A stretch of 64,000 nucleotides of DNA from Limnobaculum parvum (GTDB taxonomy: Bacteria; Pseudomonadota; Gammaproteobacteria; Enterobacterales; Enterobacteriaceae), in NCBI RefSeq assembly GCF_003096015.2, contig NZ_CP029185.2, forward strand, positions 1,039,001-1,103,000, given 5' to 3'. The notes below the pieces were generated by a model, which did not search any database, had not been told where the DNA came from, and saw only the letters and a list, made by a program, of their open reading frames with translations. Within the stretch, counting starts at the first letter, position 1. The number at the start of each line of letters is the position of its first letter. This document shows, one piece after another, positions 17,310-23,664 of the stretch. The position numbers were made by a program, and so were the translations under genes.

Positions 17310-17792
17310 GTGAAGGAAACTGATGAGCCATTATCATCAGCAATAAGAATATATCATAATACGACTAATGCAGCGGGAATGGGCCCAGGTACTTCTTGGT
17401 GTGCTTCATTTGTTAATTGGTGTATGAATCAAGCTGGATATATTAATACCTATAGTTACCCTGCATTAGCTTATGGATGGAAACCAAATGCCTGGGCTGA
17501 GGGTGAAATTCATGGGATAGATAGAGATCCGAAAGGTGTGCCATTTTTAGGGGCAATTGTTGTATTTAATTTTAGTCATGTTGCTTTTGTCGTAGGTCAA
17601 ACTAATGATGGTAGAATAGTGGCATTAGGGGGGAATCAGGGTAACTATTATATGAATATTACAAGTGTTGGTAGTGGGGCAGTGCTATATTATATGAAAC
17701 CCAGAGGATATATAGTTTCCTCAGAATCTGAAAAGTTACCAGTGCTAAATGTAGCAGGAGGAGAAATGACATATGAAAATACTCATAATTAA
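17310..17792 (+). CDS. Orphan amidase-like (CHAP/NlpC-type, TIGR02594-like) toxin module
   Basis: The product carries a papain-like peptidoglycan amidase/peptidase domain: TSWCASFVNWCMNQAGY with the probable nucleophile Cys, PKGVPFLGAIVVFNFSHVAF with the probable His, and ALGGNQGN. The frame is open back to 17235 and includes SCPWLKIAWGEYHKYKDV, which belongs to the same domain, but the first possible start is GTG 17310 with a poor Shine-Dalgarno. The module thus lacks its own start and the usual long delivery trunk. It resembles the C-terminal toxin part of a T6SS effector, cut loose. Whether it is expressed is doubtful; it may serve as a recombination reserve. Its end overlaps the next immunity-like gene by 20 bases. 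Confidence 0.6.
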   Translation: MKETDEPLSSAIRIYHNTTNAAGMGPGTSWCASFVNWCMNQAGYINTYSYPALAYGWKPNAWAEGEIHGIDRDPKGVPFLGAIVVFNFSHVAFVVGQTNDGRIVALGGNQGNYYMNITSVGSGAVLYYMKPRGYIVSSESEKLPVLNVAGGEMTYENTHN

Positions 17793-18326
17793 CAAGAATG
17801 AATTAATTAGGAAATTATTATTGGTATTGATTATGCTCATATTATCATCATTTCCTTTAAGGGCTGAAGTAAATAAATTTAATTCCTCTATAAATAAACT
17901 ATCTTCTTTTATAAGTAAGAAAAAACTGACCGATGAGGAATTTAACACATTTTTATATGCTGAGGTTTTTTTTATATAGCGAAAATCGAGGCCGTTCTTA
18001 ATAAAAAAGATGTAATAAATAATGCAAAAAGTGACATAAACTATCTTTTCCCAGATATGTATTCATATAAATATACAAGGTCTTTTTTAAAATGGGTGTT
18101 ATATAATTTTAAAACTATTACACAAAAAGAATATATTAATGGAAATAAAAAATACATACTCACATTAAATTGTAAAACTGATAATAATGATATTTTTATC
18201 GACATAAATATGAATATTGAAGGAGCGGCTGTTGATGGTTTTTGTTGTCCAGAATTTTCATATATATACACATTTAAAGTAACAAGAGATAAAATTTATT
18301 TATATAAAATTAATGCTGCAGGATAG
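17773..18326 (+). pseudogene. Immunity-like gene split by a shift at a T8 tract
   Basis: ATG 17773 overlaps the orphan toxin end, follows AGGAGGAG at 17756-17763, and starts a protein with a signal sequence (hydrophobic LLLVLIMLILSSFPLRA). The frame stops at TAG 17977-17979 right after a run of eight Ts (17966-17973). Reading on in the -1 frame gives a continuous tail (FYIAKIEAVLNKKDV ... FCCPEFSYIYTFKVTRDKIY) to TAG at 18324-18326, about 184 residues in total. In the zero frame the run reads GTT TTT TTT ATA, so T TTT TTT is a correct -1 slippery heptamer. Decay, slippage or a sequencing error are all possible. Position fits the immunity partner of the amidase-like module. Confidence 0.55.
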
Positions 18327-18406
18327 CTGCTAATGGTGGGAGTAATGGTCTTGAGGAAAGACAAAGTAATTTTGATAAAATTAAAAAAGAGTGGGAAATG
18401 AAATGA
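18326..18406 (+). pseudogene. C-terminal remnant of a lost toxin
   Basis: Twenty-six codons (AANGGSNGLEERQSNFDKIK, then KEWEMK and TGA) that belong to no complete gene. The TGA overlaps the next gene's start as ATGA (18403-18406), exactly as the intact effector overlaps its immunity gene at 15186. This looks like the tail of an effector whose body is gone while the junction with its immunity gene survived. Confidence 0.5.
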
Positions 18407-19119
18407 TTAAGTTTATATCGCTTTTTTTGATGATTTTTCTTTCTTTTATTTCAGATTTACAGGCTGAAGATAAGAGTTGTTCAATTGATTTTTGTGGTGG
18501 AATTGCCCTTCCCAAGAGCATTAAAGATTTAATTAATGGCGGTTATAATAATATAGAGGTGGTGAATTTGCTTAATAAAAGATATTTGACAATCACATCT
18601 AATAATGAAATTAATAAGTGTTCTATTTTATTTTCAATAAATGAAAATAGCATTGATGATACTTCTGTTTTTCCAAAAGGTAACCAAATATGTAATTATA
18701 AAATTATAAATAATAACTTTGTAAGTCATTGGCGTGATGGTGGTAAATGGTATGAAGATATTTATCAAATGAAGGATTCAAAGGGTGAGTTGATTTTTCG
18801 GGATGAATGCATTGGATGTGACCTTATAAAAAGGACAGTATATTCAAAAAATAAAATAAAAAGCACAGCTTTACTTACTGGTGATGACAACTTCACGGAA
18901 AGAAAGACAATATCAGGTGTTATTTCAGTAAATAAAGCCATTCTTCTAAAATCAGCTAATTCAAATGATAAGTTAAGAGCATATCTGATCAAGGGGGATG
19001 TGTTTGATCTGATTGACATGAGTGATGATGGGGGTTTTTATAAAATAAAATATTTAATGAAAAATAATAAGATACTTGTTGCTTGGATTAGTGTTGATGA
19101 ATTTTCAATTAGTAGATAG
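18403..19119 (+). CDS. Exported immunity-like protein with SH3-like end
   Basis: I chose ATG 18403 (overlapping the toxin-tail stop, with GGGA 7 bases upstream) rather than GTG 18391. The 238-residue product begins MIKFISLFLMIFLSF and has a signal peptide cut near LQA. The mature part has cysteine pairs (CSIDFCGG; DECIGCD) and, from about residue 155, a stretch reading like a bacterial SH3 fold (KAILLKSANSNDKLRAYLIK, FDLIDMSDDGGFYKIKYL). Family not recognised. Intact, exported and coupled to a toxin tail, it is a good orphan-immunity candidate. Confidence 0.6.
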   Translation: MIKFISLFLMIFLSFISDLQAEDKSCSIDFCGGIALPKSIKDLINGGYNNIEVVNLLNKRYLTITSNNEINKCSILFSINENSIDDTSVFPKGNQICNYKIINNNFVSHWRDGGKWYEDIYQMKDSKGELIFRDECIGCDLIKRTVYSKNKIKSTALLTGDDNFTERKTISGVISVNKAILLKSANSNDKLRAYLIKGDVFDLIDMSDDGGFYKIKYLMKNNKILVAWISVDEFSISR

Positions 19120-19139
19120 ATATAATCGAAGGGTTTCAT

Positions 19140-19340
19140 ATGCTAATAGGTGAGTTAAGAACTTTTTTTGCATAGGGCTTTTTTTGGTCAGTTTTAATTG
19201 CCATTCAGTATTTAATAATCAAGAGAATGAACAATTAAATGAAGTATCCAAAAAAACTAAATGAATCAAATGAAAATGCTAGGTTGGCAATGGAAAAAAT
19301 AAATAAAATTTATCCGGAGAGACGGCGGTTAATTAAGTCA
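19140..19340 (+). pseudogene. Possible degenerate exported gene with homopolymer shifts
   Basis: ATG 19140 opens a short frame that stops at TAG just after a T7 run (19163-19169). The -1 frame continues with a hydrophobic stretch IGLFLVSFNC and HSVFNNQENEQLNEVSKK, and after an A7 run a third frame continues LNESNENARLAMEKINKIYP. Joined, they resemble a small exported or lipoprotein-type protein. This rests on frame stitching only. Confidence 0.25.
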
Positions 19341-19444
19341 TTAGATATAAAAAATGGACTAAGTTTGCCATTCTATATAATGGTGCTGGTTATAAAAAGA
19401 ATGAATATGATACAAAACTTGAGGGGATATACAATGGATTATAA
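19337..19444 (+). pseudogene. C-terminal remnant of a muramidase-type toxin
   Basis: An open stretch after an in-frame TAA (19334-19336) reads VIRYKKWTKFAILYNGAGYK, then KNEYDTKLEGIYNGL and TAA. The pattern W-x-x-F-A-x-x-YNG-x-x-Y-x-x-N-x-YD-x-KL is typical of the end of N-acetylmuramidase (DUF3380-type) domains, which occur as T6SS toxins. Its stop overlaps the start of the next gene by 11 bases, so the toxin/immunity junction is preserved while the toxin body is missing. Confidence 0.55.
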
Positions 19445-19877
19445 TAAATGCTTTTTTGGGATTCTTGTGTGTTTTTTGTCTTTTCAAAGTTATGCTATTA
19501 ATCTTGAAGATTATTTCAATTCCTCATACAGTTTTGACAAGGTTTACTTTCTATGTGAAACCGATAAAGGAAAGTTTATTGCATTATATGGAGATGTAAA
19601 CAATGAAAAGAAACCAGTCTCATTATTTTATTCATATGGATATAAGAATAAAACTGAGATTACTTACCCATCTTTAGATTTAAAAAATAGTCTGAAAGCA
19701 TTTGAATATAAGTATTATAGTCGTCCGCTTACATCATATTTATTTATTACCTTCAATAATAAAGGATACTCTTATACATTGAAAGATACACAAGAAAATG
19801 GAGTTGAGTCAATAAGTCTGGGTGTACGAACTTTGAAAAATGATAAAGAATATAATTTTTGTGTAAAAGTGTTTTAG
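19434..19877 (+). CDS. Exported immunity-like protein, possibly frameshifted near its end
   Basis: ATG 19434 has GAGGGG 7 bases upstream and begins a signal peptide (MDYNKCFFGILVCFLSFQSYA), giving 147 residues. The open frame is longer at the 5' side (from 19239), but that part lies over the muramidase tail and has no merit as protein. Beyond the TAG at 19875-19877 the -1 frame stays open for 28 codons (LANKLYDIVDYLPCNKNNDG, then PFVCLGDK) to TAA 19958-19960 and looks like the natural ending, so a frameshift after KV is likely. Candidate immunity gene of the lost muramidase toxin. Confidence 0.5.
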   Translation: MDYNKCFFGILVCFLSFQSYAINLEDYFNSSYSFDKVYFLCETDKGKFIALYGDVNNEKKPVSLFYSYGYKNKTEITYPSLDLKNSLKAFEYKYYSRPLTSYLFITFNNKGYSYTLKDTQENGVESISLGVRTLKNDKEYNFCVKVF

Positions 19878-19984
19878 CTAATAAATTGTATGATATTGTT
19901 GATTACTTACCTTGTAATAAGAATAATGATGGTCCGTTTGTATGTTTAGGGGATAAGTAATCCAATAAAATAATTAAGGGAACC

Positions 19985-19998
19985 TGATCTGTCCTTGA
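19985..19998 (+). repeat. 14-bp direct repeat, right copy
   Basis: TGATCTGTCCTTGA, identical to 17221-17234. It lies at the right edge of the cassette array, about 90 bases before the return to normal base composition. Confidence 0.6.
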
Positions 19999-20102
19999 AT
20001 TAATACCCACCTTGTTTTCAAATCAATTAGCAAAATCGAAACTGAAAACTCAAAGAATATATGACTACGCTCGGAATCTGAAAATACTCATACCTGACTA
20101 AT

Positions 20103-20133
20103 AAACCGGACTCCCCACCGAAAGCCCGGTTTT
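20103..20133 (-). terminator. Terminator hairpin downstream of narP
   Basis: AAACCGG(A)CT pairs with AG(C)CCGGTTT around a ten-base loop, with one mismatch. T-rich ends on either side mean it could end narP on the minus strand and anything leaving the cassette array on the plus strand. Confidence 0.55.
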
Positions 20134-20156
20134 ATCACCGCATGAATCCACGATAG

Positions 20157-20792
20157 TTACTGGCTTTTTCTTTCCAGATACATCACGGTTGCCGCCACGC
20201 GTGAACGCACGTTCAGCTTACGCAGCATATTACGGATATGCACTTTTACCGTTTCTTCGGAGATGTGCAAATGAGAGGCGATTTGTTTATTAGACATACC
20301 GCGAGCCACTTCTTGCAGAACATCTAGCTCACGTTCAGTTAGCGACTCAAATGGATCGCTCTGATCATCGCGGGTACCAAGGTATTCAAGAATAATGTCG
20401 CTAAACACATTCTCACCGTTGGCCGCTTGCAGAATTTTCTTCAATAGCAGTTCAGGTTCGCTGTCTTTTAGCAAATAGCCATCGGCACCGGCATCAATCA
20501 GCGCATAGATATCACTGCGGGAATCAGAAACGGTCAGCACGATAATACGGGCCGCAATACCCTCATTACGTAAGGCTTTCAACGTATCCAGACCGGACAG
20601 ACCTTTCATGTTCAGATCCAGCAGAATCAAGTCAGGTAACAATTGACAGGCATAGGTAACTGCTTCATTGCCGTTGCTGGCTTCTGCAACAATATTGAGT
20701 GAAGGTTCCAGTTCAAGCAACTGCCGGACTCCACGTCGCATCAAGGGATGATCGTCTACGATCAAAATATTGCATTGTTCTTGCACTGTCAT
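20157..20792 (-). CDS. narP: Nitrate/nitrite response regulator NarP
   Basis: A 211-residue response regulator of the NarL/FixJ family: receiver domain (phosphoacceptor Asp in LILLDLNMKG near residue 58, Lys in LLKD) and a LuxR-type helix-turn-helix (LTERELDVLQEVARGMSNKQ onward). It resembles E. coli NarP rather than NarL: HPLMRRGVRQLLELEP, LNMKGLSGLDTLKALR and RKLNVRSRVAAT are NarP-like. It controls anaerobic respiration genes such as nap in response to nitrate and nitrite. It follows narQ by 58 bases on the same strand, forming a sensor-regulator pair next to its expected target operon. Confidence 0.93.
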   Translation of the reverse strand: MTVQEQCNILIVDDHPLMRRGVRQLLELEPSLNIVAEASNGNEAVTYACQLLPDLILLDLNMKGLSGLDTLKALRNEGIAARIIVLTVSDSRSDIYALIDAGADGYLLKDSEPELLLKKILQAANGENVFSDIILEYLGTRDDQSDPFESLTERELDVLQEVARGMSNKQIASHLHISEETVKVHIRNMLRKLNVRSRVAATVMYLERKSQ

Positions 20793-20850
20793 TACTCCGT
20801 TTTTAAAATTATTGAAAGGCGCCGCAAATCTATTTTTAACCTTGCCATTC

Positions 20851-22542
20851 TTATTGTTGAGGGAAGATGAGACGGACTAATGTCCCACCACCTTTATGCG
20901 GCCCAATGGCTAACGTTCCACCTAAACGTGAAGCACGTTCGCTCATAATGTTGAGTCCATAATGTCCTTCAGGCTCATCTAAACTTTTTATCCCAGCTCC
21001 ATTATCGGTAATGCTAATCATATTATTACCGTCATTCGTAGGCTCACAGTTGATGCTGATAAGACTTGCGTTGGCATGCTTTATGGCATTCAGGACGGCC
21101 TCTCGAACAATTTGTAATGCATGAACCTGTTGTTGTGCATTTAATGCCTGTGACGAAAGGGCACAGTGCATTTGAATCGGAACTTCCGTTTGCCCTTGCA
21201 ACGGAGTGATTAACTGATTTAGCGCTTCGTGTAAGTCAGCTTCCTGAATTGTGAGTCGAAATGTTGCTAATAGTTCCCTTAACTGACGATAGGCACTGGA
21301 CAGTGCCTGATCGAAATCAGTGATTACACTCATAGCTTGCTCATTATTACTGGGAATAACGCGTTTAAGCAAGGTGAGTTGAATTCTCAAAAAAGAAAGA
21401 GACTGTGCCAGCGAGTCATGAAGTTCCCGGGCGATAGTGGCTCGTTCTTCCATAAGTAACACCTGCAAATAACGCTTTTGTGCCCGGTTAAAATAGATCC
21501 CTCGACTAAGGATATTACTGACGTTTTCAATTAGCTGAGGGTGAACGGCCGTGTCAGAACATTGCCAACTCAGCTTACCTAGAATTTGTTCATCTTGTTG
21601 TAGTGGCAGATGCTGCCATGTGCGGCTTTCATCTTCAGCACCCTCTTCAAGTACCCAGCGGCCTTCGCCGCCGTCTTGAACTTCCAGACGAATCGCTACC
21701 AGATTTTCACTGGTACGTACAATATGCAGAACCTGCTCGAAACACTGGCGGTCAACCTGACTAACGCTCAGGGCCTGAAGGCAATCGTATAGCACGCCCA
21801 ATGAACGATTGGCCTGAGTTAGCTTGACGGTTTTCTCTTCCACTTTTTCTGCCAGCGATTGATACATCTTTTCCAAATCAGATGACATGGAGGTAAAAGC
21901 CGTTGCCAATACACCCAATTCATTATGCTGTCCTACATCTAACGGTTGATGGTCAAAACGTCCCGTCTGAATATAGTGGCTGGCGGTAACCATGCGGCTA
22001 AGTGGCTCGACGATTTCTCGACGACTGAAGTGAATAACATAAAATACCAGCCCAATAGTGCTCAGTACGCTGATAATACTGATAAAAACCGCTATTTTTA
22101 GTTTCAATTCAGAAAAAAGTTGGATGGCAAGCACGAACTCATTAATTTCATTAACGTAATCAGCTAACTGATCGATGTAGATATCACCGTTATTATGCGT
22201 TAACTCTTGTTCCAATTCTTGCCAGCGATCCAGTAAGGTTTGGTATTTTTTTTGTATATCTGCTGGAAAGTAAAACTCATTAATTTCTTTTAATGCAGGG
22301 GCATTTATCGACAGCGCATACTGTTGGATATGGGGGTTCAGATAGGGGGAGTTAGTGGTCAGATCATAGGCTAGGCGGTAACTCTGCATACGCAAAGAAC
22401 CCGAAATATTTATTGCCTCGGCGTCCGTGCGGCTGGCTGCTAACGAAATCAAAGCAAGCCCTGTGGAAAGAATCGAAAGGATCACGATTGCGATCAGCAT
22501 ACGGGCTATACTATTGGTTACTGAACGTTTAACAGATGCCAT
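20851..22542 (-). CDS. narQ: Nitrate/nitrite sensor histidine kinase NarQ
   Basis: A 563-residue inner-membrane kinase. Order: TM1 (about residues 13-35), periplasmic nitrate sensor with the P-box containing NISGSLRMQSYRLAYDL near 45, TM2 (about 150-172), HAMP, a cysteine-containing linker (VLYDCLQALSVSQVDRQCF), the HisKA_3 dimerisation domain with ERATIARELHDSLAQ holding the phosphorylated His near 370, and a HATPase_c domain (DNGAGIK, GHYGLNIMSERA). P-box and linker resemble NarQ rather than NarX. It phosphorylates NarP. In E. coli narQ is also close to yffB/dapE, but narP is not adjacent. Confidence 0.93.
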   Translation of the reverse strand: MASVKRSVTNSIARMLIAIVILSILSTGLALISLAASRTDAEAINISGSLRMQSYRLAYDLTTNSPYLNPHIQQYALSINAPALKEINEFYFPADIQKKYQTLLDRWQELEQELTHNNGDIYIDQLADYVNEINEFVLAIQLFSELKLKIAVFISIISVLSTIGLVFYVIHFSRREIVEPLSRMVTASHYIQTGRFDHQPLDVGQHNELGVLATAFTSMSSDLEKMYQSLAEKVEEKTVKLTQANRSLGVLYDCLQALSVSQVDRQCFEQVLHIVRTSENLVAIRLEVQDGGEGRWVLEEGAEDESRTWQHLPLQQDEQILGKLSWQCSDTAVHPQLIENVSNILSRGIYFNRAQKRYLQVLLMEERATIARELHDSLAQSLSFLRIQLTLLKRVIPSNNEQAMSVITDFDQALSSAYRQLRELLATFRLTIQEADLHEALNQLITPLQGQTEVPIQMHCALSSQALNAQQQVHALQIVREAVLNAIKHANASLISINCEPTNDGNNMISITDNGAGIKSLDEPEGHYGLNIMSERASRLGGTLAIGPHKGGGTLVRLIFPQQ

Positions 22543-22738
22543 AAATCCCCAAAGCGTTAATTGATTTGTACTTTGTTGTCTGTGTACCAGACAAATTATC
22601 AGTTTGCCGCTGTTAATCTGTAGTGGTGATAACCTGCTTTACTATTAGTTTACTGATTATTCTGCGGGGCTTTAACCCAAAAATAACTAAATAGGATGCA
22701 GTGTGGGGCAAATATTGGATTAAAAATCCAACGAACGA

Positions 22739-22752
22739 TTGATCTAGCGCAA
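22739..22752 (+). promoter_or_regulatory. Candidate FNR site upstream of napF
   Basis: TTGATCTAGCGCAA: a perfect left half TTGAT and a poorer right half (consensus TTGAT-N4-ATCAA). It lies 153 bases before the napF start in the narQ/napF divergent region; nap operons are known FNR and NarP targets. Confidence 0.4.
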
Positions 22753-22766
22753 GCTACCTACCTATT

Positions 22767-22781
22767 TACCCCTTAAGAGTA
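22767..22781 (+). promoter_or_regulatory. Candidate NarP/NarL heptamer pair upstream of napF
   Basis: TACCCCT followed by an inverted AAGAGTA. The left heptamer fits TACYYMT; the right deviates at one position and the spacing is 1 rather than the standard 2. Its place between the FNR candidate and napF is what one expects for nap control. Confidence 0.35.
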
Positions 22782-22904
22782 ATTATATATCTACCTCGCA
22801 AGGATTAACTTACTCTGGCCAGAATCTCTAAATAGGTTGTTTTTGGTAATAGAGATGATGTAAGTAATAAATGATGTCCTCCTGAAGGAGTGGAGTAATA
22901 AAGC

Positions 22905-23408
22905 ATGTCAATCTTATCCCGGCGAAATCTGTTACGTGGTCAATGGCGAGGCCACGATGTTATTAGGCCGCCGTGGTCGGTAGATGAAGCGTTGTTTATC
23001 GATGGCTGTAGCCGTTGCCATGCTTGCGTTGAGGCCTGTGAAACTGGGGTCATTACCGTAAGTGGTAACCAAGGTTTTCCTGAGCTTGATTTTCAACATG
23101 CCGAGTGTACGTTTTGCAAACGTTGTGTGGAAGTTTGTCCGGAACCGATATTTCATTCAACTGAAAGTCAGCCTTGGCAGCGTTATGCGGTGATTAATCA
23201 AACGTGTCTCACTTATCAGGGGGTGGCCTGCCGAAGTTGTCAGGATGCCTGTGAGCCTTACGCGATTAAGTTCAAATTGCGGTTGGGGGGCATTGCTCAA
23301 CCGGAGATCGAAAGAGAAAGCTGTACAGGATGTGGGGGCTGTGTCCGAAGCTGTCCGGTTCAGGCAATAACAACCCGTGAGAGTGATAAAGATAATGACG
23401 GAAAATAA
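22905..23408 (+). CDS. napF: Ferredoxin-type protein NapF
   Basis: A 167-residue cytoplasmic iron-sulfur protein of the periplasmic nitrate reductase system, thought to help mature NapA before export. Three ferredoxin-like cysteine clusters are visible: CSRCHACVEAC (about residue 35), CTFCKRCVEVC (about 70) and CTGCGGCVRSC (about 145), with an additional CRSCQDAC. ATG 22905 is preceded by AAGGAG and GGAG. It opens the operon napFDAGHBC and overlaps napD by 14 bases. Confidence 0.94.
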   Translation: MSILSRRNLLRGQWRGHDVIRPPWSVDEALFIDGCSRCHACVEACETGVITVSGNQGFPELDFQHAECTFCKRCVEVCPEPIFHSTESQPWQRYAVINQTCLTYQGVACRSCQDACEPYAIKFKLRLGGIAQPEIERESCTGCGGCVRSCPVQAITTRESDKDNDGK

Positions 23409-23664
23409 TGACTGGCACGTTTGTAGTTTGATTGTTCAGGTTCGTCCACAGGACATACCTAAAGTAAGTGAAGCGTTGTACGCACTACCAGGAACAGAGA
23501 TTCCCGGGGTGAATGAAGACGAAGGAAAGTTAATTGTTGTTATGCAGGCGGACAATTCAGATGATCTGTTTGCCCAAATTGAGTCAGCACGAGATATAGC
23601 CGGTGTGTTGGCGGTGTCGCTGGTTTATCACCAGCAAGATGAGCAAGGTGAGGATACGCCATGA
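23395..23664 (+). CDS. napD: NapA maturation chaperone NapD
   Basis: A cytoplasmic chaperone that binds the Tat signal of NapA. I chose ATG 23395 (MTENNDWHVCSLIVQVRP), which matches the family start and gives 89 residues; a frame from 23377 adds six residues inside napF. The ferredoxin-like fold pattern with PGTEIPG and DEGKLIVVM is typical. It overlaps napF by 14 bases and the napA start by 4. Confidence 0.93.
   Translation: MTENNDWHVCSLIVQVRPQDIPKVSEALYALPGTEIPGVNEDEGKLIVVMQADNSDDLFAQIESARDIAGVLAVSLVYHQQDEQGEDTP

Noticed and set aside
17774..17787. TGAAAATACTCATA also found near 20080-20093, possible second direct repeat
   Set aside because: AT-rich 14-mer, one copy being a coding start; flanks do not match, so chance is likely.
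19239..19433. 5' extension of the 19434 immunity-like gene
   Set aside because: The extra 65 codons lie over the muramidase-like tail in another frame; the good ribosome site and signal peptide are at 19434.
16090..20000. Possible CRISPR array or regular short repeats in the AT-rich array
   Set aside because: No regularly spaced repeats; similarity seen is from gene fragments and A/T runs.
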